22,910 nucleotides of DNA from CAZSGN01 sp964606415 (GTDB lineage Bacteria > Bacteroidota > Bacteroidia > Bacteroidales > JBBRXJ01), in NCBI GenBank assembly GCA_964606415.1, contig CAZSGN010000007.1:1-22910 (forward strand), in the 5' to 3' direction. Both the position numbers and the translations under genes were made by a program. The notes beneath the pieces are model-generated. The model saw only the letters and a program-made list of their open reading frames with translations, made no database searches and had not been told where the DNA came from. Shown in pieces: positions 16,893-22,910 of this stretch (positions are counted from its first letter, which is position 1; each line of letters begins with the position of its first letter).

Positions 16893-16923
16893 CAAATGTT
16901 GCATGATGAAACAAATGTTGCAT
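16893..16923. promoter_or_regulatory. Exact 12-bp direct repeat in the leader of the SprB-like gene
   Basis: CAAATGTTGCAT occurs at 16893-16904 and again at 16912-16923, 19 bp start to start, 33-63 bases upstream of the ATG. Two exact copies close to two helical turns apart, in a promoter-proximal position, suggest an operator for a regulator binding side by side. They could also be chance in AT-rich DNA. Confidence 0.35.
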
Positions 16924-17115
16924 TTTCTTGTTTTAAATAGCTGATAACATGGATTTTGGTGATTTTTGTTGTTTTCATATTTTTTGTTTCATGAAATCAG
17001 TTATAAGGCATTGTTTCCTTTGTTTTACGGGCTTTTGAGCTTCATTCATCATTTAAGATACTAATAAGCAGAAGTAAATCATTGGTCAAACGCTGACATT
17101 CTCGTACAATTATAC

Positions 17116-17143
17116 TTGGACGTATTTGGACGTGTTTTGGACG
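17116..17143. promoter_or_regulatory. Three phased TTGGACG heptamers
   Basis: TTGGACG occurs at 17116-17122, 17126-17132 and 17137-17143, spaced 10 and 11 bp, so all three lie on one face of the helix. They sit about 255-285 bases upstream of the SprB-like gene start. The layout fits a cooperative activator or repressor site; the regulator is unknown. Confidence 0.35.
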
Positions 17144-17429
17144 AGATGTGTTGTCTGATGGGAAAGGGGTTGAAAGCGATAGTGCTGGATCAGGATCATA
17201 TTAAGGAGGGCTGAAAAAGAATCTGTATTTTACGCCTATGATTTTATTGGTTTTTTTACATTTGGGCAAACAATTTCCAATAAAATACAACATATAAACG
17301 ATCTTAAACCATATTTTACCTACATATAAACAAATTGCAAGCTTTCATTAAATTAGTGGGAGAACTAAATTTATTTTTACCTAAGTTGAGCGATTTAAAC
17401 GAATTGAAATGCATACATTTTCTTAATCG

Positions 17430-17449
17430 ATTGAGCGGAATCGCTCAAT
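17430..17449. promoter_or_regulatory. Perfect palindrome ATTGAGCG-GAAT-CGCTCAAT (motif copy C)
   Basis: An 8-bp perfect inverted repeat with a 4-base centre. It is the most symmetrical member of the TTGAGYGG..CAAT group seen at 3553, 6064 and 19292. It is followed by TTGGG; the 11-mer CTCAATTTGGG (17444-17454) recurs in the opposite orientation at 20093-20103, after the first response regulator gene. It could be an operator, or a short hairpin in RNA. Confidence 0.45.
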
Positions 17450-17503
17450 TTGGGTTTTTGATAAACTAAAGGTTAAGGAAATTCGTGACAAAAAAATAAG
17501 CAT

Positions 17504-17534
17504 AAAAAAAACTGGCTTGTAGGCCAGTTTTTTT
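17504..17534 (-). terminator. Rho-independent terminator after the DUF4168 gene
   Basis: An ACTGGC/GCCAGT stem with a TTGTAG loop, flanked by an A-run on one side and a T-run on the other, so it can terminate in both directions. It lies directly after the stop of the minus-strand gene at 17544. Confidence 0.85.
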
Positions 17535-17543
17535 TATAATTTA

Positions 17544-18221
17544 TTATTCTTTTGGCGAAGGTGGAGGAGGAGCTTGCTGCTGAGGAGCACCTTGCTGAGG
17601 AGCACCTTGCTGAGGAGCGCCTTGTTGAGGAGCACCTTGTTGAGGAGCACCTTGCTGTGGAGCACCTTGCTGTGGAGCACCTTGCTGTTGTTGCTGACGG
17701 CTTGATAGTTCTTTTTGTAATCTTTCCTGGAGGGCAGAATCACTTTGAGAAGCTTGTGCTATGCTTTCATAGCGACTTGGTTCCATTCCTGCTTCTTTGA
17801 TCTTTTCCTCACTCTTTGTTTGAATTTCCTGCTCGAAACCATTTAGTTTTTCTGATAATTCATTGAATTCCTTCATTTCTTCTTCGCTAAAATCTTCTGT
17901 ACTTCCTTCAGAAGGGTTTTGTTGAGCAGTAGCTATCTCACGGTATTTTTCCATACCAAGATTAGATTCTTTGATCATTTGAGCAGCCTTCATTTGTGTT
18001 TCTTGTTGCAATGATTGCAGTTCTTGAAACACATCTATAAACTTAGTGATCTCGTCATCGCTAACCTCTCCTATATCAGTAGCTTCTTGTTGTTGCGGTT
18101 GCATGCCTGCTGGAGGTGCGCCTTGTTGTGGTTGAGCCTGGTTGTTAAGCAGGAAAATGGTCAATAATAAACTTGTTGCAAGTAGTTTGATGGTTCTTTT
18201 TCTTTCTTTAATACACATCAT
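17544..18221 (-). CDS. DUF4168 domain protein with GAPQQ-repeat tail (periplasmic)
   Basis: A 225-residue exported protein of unknown function. Residues about 10-29 form a signal peptide (LLATSLLLTIFLLNNQAQ) with a likely signal peptidase I cut near NQA, because no lipobox cysteine is present. A DUF4168-like helical region follows (about 50-175). It has two similar halves, each starting with an acidic DDEI/EEEM motif, a helix (FIDVFQELQSLQQETQMK; FNELSEKLNGFEQEIQTK) and an M(E)xxxY(R)xIA motif. The C-terminus is GAPQQ repeated seven times in a row, then PPPSPKE. It is paralogous to the neighbour at 18467-19132 but probably a separate transcript, since a terminator lies between them. An A-rich run precedes the ATG instead of a Shine-Dalgarno site. 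Confidence 0.82.
   Translation of the reverse strand: MMCIKERKRTIKLLATSLLLTIFLLNNQAQPQQGAPPAGMQPQQQEATDIGEVSDDEITKFIDVFQELQSLQQETQMKAAQMIKESNLGMEKYREIATAQQNPSEGSTEDFSEEEMKEFNELSEKLNGFEQEIQTKSEEKIKEAGMEPSRYESIAQASQSDSALQERLQKELSSRQQQQQGAPQQGAPQQGAPQQGAPQQGAPQQGAPQQGAPQQQAPPPPSPKE
17581..17685. repeat. Seven tandem 15-bp units inside the DUF4168 gene
   Basis: Seven consecutive copies of a 15-bp unit (TGAGGAGCACCTTGC with A/T, A/G and C/T variants) encode the GAPQQ tail on the minus strand. Period 15 keeps the frame, so copy-number change would lengthen or shorten the tail without a frameshift. Confidence 0.9.
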
Positions 18222-18383
18222 AATTTTTTTTTTTTAGTTTTTAAAATCATCAGAATCAAAAATAATTAATTCATAATGGAATCCAATAGAAATATTTGAT
18301 TTTTTGACTGTATTGCCTTTTAATACGCTGAAGAAAAAAGTGTGTTAGCCTGCTAAAATGTTTGCCATTAAGAGGATTTGTAT

Positions 18384-18428
18384 AAAAAAAGCTGGCTTCT
18401 GTATTTAATAAGAAACCAGCTCTTTTTA
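18384..18428 (-). terminator. Rho-independent terminator after the DUF4168 lipoprotein gene
   Basis: An AGCTGG(C)TTCT / AGAA(A)CCAGCT stem with a short AT-rich loop, an A-run before and CTTTTT after. It lies 38 bases downstream of the minus-strand stop at 18467 and separates that gene from its paralogue. Confidence 0.8.
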
Positions 18429-18466
18429 ATCATTTATTTACAGGCATTATATAGGCTAATGCTTAT

Positions 18467-19132
18467 TTATTGTTGTGGTGCTGGTGCAGGGCCTTGTTGA
18501 GGAGGCTGTTGCTGCTGAGGCTGCTGTTGCTGTTGAGGTTGCTGTTGCTGTTGAGGCATTTGTTGTTGCGGCATATCCTGTTGTCTGTTTGATAATTCTT
18601 CCTGGAGTCTTTGTTGGAGAGATGAGTCATTTTGTGCAGATCTGGCTATTTCTTCATAGCGATTTGGGTCCATTCCCTGTTCTTTGATCACCTCATCACT
18701 TTTAGATTGGATTTTTTGTTGTATGCTTTCTAATTCTTTAGATAAATCATCAAACGAATCCATTTCTTTTTGAGAAAACTCCTGATCGCTTTCCTGAGAA
18801 GGATTTTGTTCTTGTTGAGCAATGGCCTGGTATTTTTCCATGCCCAGGTCTGAATTTCTGATCATCTCCACAGCTTCCATTTGGAATTCTTGTTGCAATG
18901 ATCTTAATTCTTCAAATGCATCAACGAATAAATTGATTTCTTCGTCACTAACTTCCCCGGCACTTGCTGGTTGTTGTTGCATTTCTCCAGGATTCTCCTG
19001 TTGCATTTCAGTGTCCTGTCCTTTTTTACTTTTTTCGTCTTGATTTCCTGATTGGCAACTGCTAAAAAACAGGATTAATAAAAAGCTAGCTGCAATACTC
19101 TTAATGATTGACTTTTTTCTTTTAATCAACAT
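18467..19132 (-). CDS. DUF4168 domain lipoprotein with Gln-rich tail
   Basis: A 221-residue lipoprotein. The basic start MLIKRKKSIIKS and hydrophobic stretch AASFLLILFFSSC end in a lipobox-like LFFSSC with the lipidated cysteine near residue 27, so it should be membrane-anchored. The DUF4168-like helical core (about 58-170) closely parallels the neighbour at 17544-18221: SDEEINLFVDAFEELRSLQQEFQMEAVEMI, LGMEKYQAIAQ, then a second copy of the pattern ending MDPNRYEEIARSAQNDSSLQQRLQEELSNRQQ. The C-terminus is a Q/P-rich low-complexity tail (QQQMPQQQQQPQQQQ) instead of GAPQQ units. The two genes are clearly a tandem duplication with different anchoring. Function unknown. The start ATG is at 19130-19132. 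Confidence 0.83.
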   Translation of the reverse strand: MLIKRKKSIIKSIAASFLLILFFSSCQSGNQDEKSKKGQDTEMQQENPGEMQQQPASAGEVSDEEINLFVDAFEELRSLQQEFQMEAVEMIRNSDLGMEKYQAIAQQEQNPSQESDQEFSQKEMDSFDDLSKELESIQQKIQSKSDEVIKEQGMDPNRYEEIARSAQNDSSLQQRLQEELSNRQQDMPQQQMPQQQQQPQQQQQPQQQQPPQQGPAPAPQQ

Positions 19133-19290
19133 AATTGTCTTTGTTTAATGAATAAATAATATTTCTAAGGAACGCAATTTATAAAAACAATTTTGGAAAG
19201 CAAATTTTTTTTTTCATAATTCTGGTTTAGTATTGTTTAATTTTTGAGCAAGAAATCATATAAGAATGAATGAATGTTTTTAATACCTGA

Positions 19291-19326
19291 GTTGAGTGGT
19301 ACGTGCAATGCGGAGTATCGTTCAAC
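19291..19326 (+). promoter_or_regulatory. Hairpin in the leader of the first response regulator gene (contains motif copy D)
   Basis: GTTGAGTGGTAC (19291-19302) and GTATCGTTCAAC (19315-19326) pair over all 12 positions if three G-U wobbles are allowed, with a 12-base loop GTGCAATGCGGA. The wobbles work only for the plus-strand transcript. It lies about 105-140 bases upstream of the start at 19431. TTGAGTGGTACGTGCAAT inside it is the closest relative of the copy at 3553. Confidence 0.4.
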
Positions 19327-19430
19327 TTTGCTTTAACTTTTTCGCATCGTGACAGGATGTTGACCAGAATTTTTAGCTTATGATTGATAAAAATAATCAC
19401 TCAACTGTAATTTATTAAAATAATGATTTT

Positions 19431-20081
19431 ATGCCACGCAAAATGCCATATACTGTCTTTCTTGTTGATGATCATGAACTTTTTAGAGAAGGGATGGCTT
19501 TTTTGTTGAAGCATATAATAGGAGCGAAGAAGGTGTTGACAGCTCCTAATGGAGAGACTTTTCTTTCGATGCTTAATGAAACAGTTCCTGATTTGGTATT
19601 TATGGATATCAATATGCCAGGTATGGGAGGTATCGAAGCAACTTCCAGGGCAATGGCTTTGTTTCCAGAATTGAGAATCATTGCCTTGACGATGCATAAC
19701 GATCAGAAATATCATGAGCAAATGATGCAGGCCGGGGCCAGAGGGTTGATTATCAAGGATGCTGCCAGAGAGGAGTTAAAAATAGCGGTTACTAATGTAA
19801 TGAATGACTATTATTATTTTTGTCCAAATGTGCTTAATAAAATTGTTAAATGGCAAAAGCAAGCCAGAACGAATATTCCGGACAATCTGACTGTGCGGGA
19901 AAAGGAGATTCTTGAATTGATATGTGGTGGGAAAACCAATAAAGAAATTGCCGGAAGGCTTTGTATTAGCCTGAAAACGGTTGAAGGCCATAAGACTAAT
20001 CTACTTCATAAAACCGGCTGCAAAAATTCCATGGAAGCTGCCTTGCAGGCATTCAAATCCGGATTGATCAATTTGGATTGA
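19431..20081 (+). CDS. NarL/LuxR-family response regulator
   Basis: A 216-residue two-component transcription factor. The receiver domain (about 6-125) is canonical: acidic pair VDDHELFREG, phosphoacceptor aspartate in DLVFMDINMPGMGG, threonine in IALTMHNDQ, lysine in GLIIKDA. The C-terminal LuxR-type helix-turn-helix (about 150-212) has LTVREKEILELICGGKTNKEIAGRLCISLKTVEGHKTNLLHKTGCKN, with all usual conserved positions. The start could be the ATG at 19431 or 19443; neither has a clear ribosome-binding site. No histidine kinase is adjacent, so its sensor is elsewhere. Two more regulators follow on the same strand, but with 118- to 200-base and longer gaps, so separate transcripts are likely. 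Targets unknown; the adjacent DUF4168 genes are candidates by position only. Confidence 0.93.
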   Translation: MPRKMPYTVFLVDDHELFREGMAFLLKHIIGAKKVLTAPNGETFLSMLNETVPDLVFMDINMPGMGGIEATSRAMALFPELRIIALTMHNDQKYHEQMMQAGARGLIIKDAAREELKIAVTNVMNDYYYFCPNVLNKIVKWQKQARTNIPDNLTVREKEILELICGGKTNKEIAGRLCISLKTVEGHKTNLLHKTGCKNSMEAALQAFKSGLINLD

Positions 20082-20173
20082 ACTTATTTTTGCCCAAATT
20101 GAGATATACTTATCAGAAATCACTTAAACGACTTAGAAGATGTGGGGATGAGTGAAATTGTTTAGAGGAAAAT

Positions 20174-20187
20174 AAGGGTTAACCCTT
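20174..20187. promoter_or_regulatory. 14-bp perfect palindrome AAGGGTTAACCCTT
   Basis: A perfect 14-bp palindrome, 19 of 20 symmetrical if extended by three bases each side. It lies between two response regulator genes, about 97 bases before the ATG of the second. It looks like a dimer operator. As an RNA hairpin it would be a weak terminator, because only a GTTTAAAAA follows rather than a clean U-run. Confidence 0.45.
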
Positions 20188-20283
20188 GTTTAAAAATGGT
20201 TGTTTTCCCCCTTTACTTCTTTTCTATTATCACGTAACTTGCATTTGGAATATGTGTTGTTAATATATAAAAACAAATTTGTC

Positions 20284-20739
20284 ATGTTAAAGGGTTTGAA
20301 ATTGTTTATAGTTGATGATAATGATACTTTCAGGGAAGGCTTAAGGTATATATTAGAAAACAAATTTGAAGCTTTGGTTATTGGCGAGGCAGCAACAGGA
20401 CAGGAATTTCTTGATGCGGATAAATTTGCTGAAGGGGACGTTGTTATTATGGATATTGAAATGCCTATAATGAATGGTGTTGAAGCAACCAAGAAAGCCA
20501 TCAATATGTGTAGAGATGTTAAAGTAATTGCTTTGACTATGTACGAAGATCAGAATTATGTGATGGAAATGATCCAGGCCGGAGTAAAAGGAATTTTATT
20601 TAAAGATTCATGCATGGATGAAATTGAAGAGGCTGTCCGGAAAGTCTCAAAAGGGGATTTTTATTTTTCAAAAAACATTCATCATGTGATTAATGATCGA
20701 AAATCCGGATGTAATGAAAATAACCGGGAAGATATTTAG
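20284..20739 (+). CDS. Single-domain (receiver-only) response regulator
   Basis: A 151-residue protein consisting of a NarL-type receiver domain and a short tail. All receiver residues are present: VDDNDTFREG, phosphoacceptor aspartate in VVIMDIEMPIMNG, threonine in IALTMYEDQ, lysine in GILFKDS. It is similar to the first 145 residues of the neighbour at 19431, including the post-receiver FYFSKNIHHVI that normally leads into an HTH, but it stops at NNREDI with no DNA-binding domain. I chose the ATG at 20284 because the receiver begins there (MLKGLKLFIVDDND); the open frame extends 28 codons upstream. I looked in the other frames after the stop and saw no HTH sequence. It may act as a phosphate sink or protein-interaction regulator, or be a truncated duplicate. 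Confidence 0.85.
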   Translation: MLKGLKLFIVDDNDTFREGLRYILENKFEALVIGEAATGQEFLDADKFAEGDVVIMDIEMPIMNGVEATKKAINMCRDVKVIALTMYEDQNYVMEMIQAGVKGILFKDSCMDEIEEAVRKVSKGDFYFSKNIHHVINDRKSGCNENNREDI

Positions 20740-21464
20740 TTACAAGTGATATTTGTCTATGAATAACCAGAGGGAACTGCAATAAAAGACCGATGGTTTA
20801 AATATTTTTATTGTTAAAAATACAGCCAGCCTTATTGCTTATGCCATAAAAAACAAATTGATCACTGCCTGATGGATGTTGTTATTGAGTCTTTTATTTT
20901 ATTATATTAGTTCTGCTTTGCCAAATTCAACTTCTGCTGATCACAAAACATCATTAGCATTTGAATGGTTTATGATGCTTTTTTTATAGCCGGCATGGCA
21001 TATATCCCGCTAAGTTTTTTTCATGATTTTTTATTCCTTCTATTTTCTGTATATTTTTATGTAATTCTTTCTTGCAGAATGTTTATGTAATTTATGCATT
21101 GGAAGAATGCATGGGGTATAAATACCTAATTTCTTTCAAACAGGTAAAAAAATACATTGTCCTATCGTATAAATATTGTAGTTTCCATAAATATTCTTGA
21201 TAATGTTATCAGTATATTCCAATGAAACCATCACCATAAGGTTTATAAAATGGAAAATAATTGATTTAAGAAAAAAGGGTATGAACCGAATCCCCTTTAG
21301 GGGTGAGCGCAGCGAAGCTAATATAAACAGTGGTATTAAAAAGTGAGGGTTCGCCGGAGGATGTGTGTTTGTCTTGTGGGTGCCCGGCAACAGATACCAC
21401 GTTCGCTCAAAAAATGGATCTGTATTTAATTGAATTACAAGCGTTTAACCAAATATATGTTCTT
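20740..21464. other. Long gene-free interval before the third regulator, with a GC hairpin
   Basis: About 720 AT-rich bases without a recognisable gene. The only sharp features are near the 3' end: CCCCT-TT-AGGGG (21292-21303), followed by GAGCGCAGCGAAGC and a stretch of about 100 bases that is clearly richer in G and C than its surroundings. This has the look of a dispersed intergenic repeat abutting the regulator gene. No consensus promoter was identified with confidence. Confidence 0.4.
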
Positions 21465-22427
21465 GTGAAAAAGATCTTGATTATAGAGCAGGATAAGAGA
21501 TACGCGGATTTGTTAGAAGGGGTCCTGTCCGGTATTGGCTACAAAGTCTTCAAAACGCTAAGGATATCTGTAGGCATGCGCATATTGACAGAAGATATTC
21601 CGGATTTAATTCTTTGTTCAGGAAACAATGACCCCGACCGGTTATTTAATTTTTGTAATATCCTAAGGCAGATTGAAGTTACTTCCTCGGTTCCTTTTTA
21701 TGTGATCATGAATCATTTTGATGAGCAATTGTACCTATCATCAATGCTCTTAGGTGTGGATGGGTTTATTTTTCGTTCATTTAAAAATGATGAGTTGCGG
21801 GATGTAATACGACAAATTATTAATAAGAAGGAGCAGTTTAATAGAAAGTGTGGCAAAGCATATAAGAATTTATTGGGCATGAATCCTCAGGTTGGTTTTT
21901 TTCAGATGGACAGAGAAAGAATATTATTTGTTAATGATCGTTTTCTGGATATTGTGGGTCTGACCAGGAATCAGCTTGTTGATTGTGCAAATGATTTCTT
22001 TATAAAAAAGGAAGACCGGGAAGCTTTTCAAAAGCAACTTTATTATTTGTTTGCGGGTATTAAAAAGTCTATAGATTTTACGTCTTATCTTTTTGTAAAT
22101 CCTGATAATTGTTCTAAGGAACATGGTCTTAAATCCATTAGTATTTTTGCAACCCTGGATGTTAAAGGCATGGAAAAGATAGTGATTGGCACTTTATCAG
22201 AAAAAGTGGCTGACCGGGAAAAATATTCATGTAATATCCTCTCCGGAAGGGAGCAGAAAGTATTAAGCTTAATCTGTCAGGGATACACCAGTCATGATAT
22301 TGCCGAAATACTTTATATTAGCCAGAGGACAGTACAGGGACACCGGGGGCGTATCATGACAAAGCTTGATGTAAAAAATACAGCCCAGCTTGTCCGTTAT
22401 GCGATTGAGAGCGGAATTTTAGATTAA
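21465..22427 (+). CDS. Degenerate receiver - PAS - LuxR HTH regulator
   Basis: A 320-residue three-domain protein. Residues 1-118 have a receiver-like fold (VKKILIIEQDKRYADLLEGVL...) but lack the key sites. The phosphoacceptor position in DLILCSGNND is serine (S52), the conserved Thr/Ser strand end is N in FYVIMNHFD, and the K-P lysine is R in GFIFRSFKNDEL. A PAS-like domain follows (about 125-250: GFFQMDRERILFVNDRFLDIVGLTRNQLV... and FATLDVKGMEKIVIGTL). A canonical LuxR HTH (about 262-318: LSGREQKVLSLICQGYTSHDIAEILYISQRTVQGHRGRI) ends the protein. I start it at GTG 21465, where the receiver begins. An in-frame ATG at 21414 would add 17 residues, and the ATG at 21330 lies in repeat-like DNA. 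It probably senses through PAS rather than phosphorylation. Confidence 0.85.
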   Translation: MKKILIIEQDKRYADLLEGVLSGIGYKVFKTLRISVGMRILTEDIPDLILCSGNNDPDRLFNFCNILRQIEVTSSVPFYVIMNHFDEQLYLSSMLLGVDGFIFRSFKNDELRDVIRQIINKKEQFNRKCGKAYKNLLGMNPQVGFFQMDRERILFVNDRFLDIVGLTRNQLVDCANDFFIKKEDREAFQKQLYYLFAGIKKSIDFTSYLFVNPDNCSKEHGLKSISIFATLDVKGMEKIVIGTLSEKVADREKYSCNILSGREQKVLSLICQGYTSHDIAEILYISQRTVQGHRGRIMTKLDVKNTAQLVRYAIESGILD

Positions 22428-22514
22428 TCTTTGCCAAATAGTTGATCAATAAAGCATCTGCCCTTGCTGCCAAGAGCGGTTCGGCAAATACACCCTTTAA
22501 CCTTCTCACGCTTT

Positions 22515-22598
22515 CCCAACACCCAACACCCAACACCCAAAAGCCAAAAGCCAACAGCCAACAGCCAACTGCCAACTGCCAAAAACCAACACCCAACA
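22515..22598. repeat. Low-complexity heptamer-like repeat (CCAACAC / CCAACAG / CCAAAAG)
   Basis: A run of about a dozen 7-bp units of the form CCAACNN, changing stepwise from CCAACAC to CCAAAAG, CCAACAG, CCAACTG and back. It is non-coding. The 119-codon minus-strand frame across it merely translates the repeat into a W/G/L-rich string. It follows the third regulator gene with no clear terminator. Confidence 0.8.
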
Positions 22599-22853
22599 AG
22601 TAAAAATACCTCTTTTTCAATTTCCCTTCTTTTTGCGCTTGTACGGGTATCGATATTTTGTGGAGATTTACATTTAGAAATATTTGATTGATCACGAGCA
22701 GAGAGGTTTCCAATAAATTGATTAAATGATTTTTTATGAACCGAGTTCTGATAACAATATTGTTACAATTCTGCTAAGCCTGTCAAATAAACGTCCATAA
22801 TTAACATCTCATATCTCACAAAGAACAACAAACAACAAACAAGAAACAAGGAA

Positions 22854-22910
22854 CAAAGAATCCGTCAGTGGACGGACAGGCAAAGAATCCGTCAGTAGAC
22901 GGACAGGCAA
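22854..22910. repeat. 27-bp tandem repeat carrying a TCCGTC/GACGGA hairpin, running off the window
   Basis: Two complete 27-bp units (22854-22880 and 22881-22907) differ at one base, and the first three bases of a third are at the window edge. Each holds TCCGTC-AGTR-GACGGA, a 6-bp stem. A CAA/GAA-rich low-complexity stretch (about 22819-22860) leads into the array. Total copy number cannot be seen. Confidence 0.8.

Larger units (their letters stand above)
16861..17503. other. Gene-free interval upstream of the SprB-like gene
   Basis: About 640 bases with no credible open frame. It holds the exact 12-bp direct repeats at 16893-16923, three TTGGACG heptamers at 17116-17143, a partial TTGAGCG motif at 17386-17392 preceded by ACCTAAG, and the perfect palindrome at 17430-17449. 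These are probably the promoter/operator region of the minus-strand SprB-like gene plus the 3' flank of the DUF4168 gene. No strong Bacteroidota -7 box was located. Confidence 0.45.

Noticed and set aside
17581..17685. Possible CRISPR-like array
   Set aside because: The units are 15 bp, directly tandem with no spacers, in frame within a coding region, and encode GAPQQ.
20740..20800. A frameshifted HTH domain downstream of the receiver-only regulator
   Set aside because: Reading on past the stop in the other frames gives no LTxREKEIL-type sequence, so a simple frameshift does not explain the missing domain.
21330..21464. ATG at 21330 as the start of the third regulator
   Set aside because: The 45 extra residues do not belong to any domain, lie in repeat-like DNA, and place the receiver far from the N-terminus. 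GTG 21465 fits the receiver start.
22354..22713. 119-codon minus-strand frame with a hydrophobic W/G/L-rich stretch
   Set aside because: The hydrophobic part is a direct translation of the CCAACNN low-complexity repeat, and it overlaps the end of the third regulator gene. No family features.

Overview
The window is AT-rich DNA from a member of the Bacteroidota, most likely a gliding/T9SS-type environmental lineage near Marinilabiliales/Bacteroidales; this placement is inferred. It rests on a DUF4294 protein, an HU(CCDC81-like)-SPOR membrane protein, SprB-type repeats with a gliding-motility C-terminal (type B T9SS) domain, an IS4/DUF4372-type transposase remnant, weak Shine-Dalgarno sites with A-rich leaders, and REP-like hairpin clusters.

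Layout. Positions 1-130 hold the 3' end of a probable GH97 glycosidase. A housekeeping block follows (191-10244): a TrmH-family RNA methyltransferase, DUF4294 protein plus ThpR (TAATG overlap), a polyprenyl glycosylphosphotransferase with an upstream degenerate Gfo/Idh/MocA-like protein, Pcm plus an MBL-fold hydrolase, full-length glycine decarboxylase GcvP, and an RlmL-like THUMP methyltransferase. Convergent genes meet with a 30-bp overlap (thpR/glycosylphosphotransferase) or 1 bp apart (gcvP/rlmL-like).

From 10245 to 14083 the window alternates real genes (HU-SPOR protein, polyphosphate glucokinase) with mobile or repeat debris: a 171-bp internally deleted IS4-type element with 14-bp terminal inverted repeats, and two clusters of REP-like hairpins. 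Next to this debris lies one large SprB-repeat/T9SS gene (14066-16860, minus strand). It carries two lesions: a -1 frameshift and an in-frame TAA just before the end of its secretion signal.

From 17504 to 19132 are two DUF4168 paralogues on the minus strand, each followed by a strong terminator. One is predicted to be periplasmic and one a lipoprotein, and they differ in their Gln/Pro-rich tails. From 19431 to 22427 are three plus-strand response regulators with no histidine kinase in the window: a complete NarL-type regulator, a receiver-only protein, and a degenerate-receiver/PAS/LuxR-HTH protein. Their upstream regions hold a 12-bp RNA hairpin, a 14-bp perfect palindrome and copies of a dispersed TTGAGYGG motif. 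The window ends in low-complexity repeats and a 27-bp hairpin-bearing tandem repeat that runs off the edge.

I see no rRNA, tRNA or CRISPR array. No complete novel system is evident. The parts most worth a second look are the doubly damaged T9SS gene, the dispersed motif family, and the DUF4168/orphan-regulator neighbourhood.
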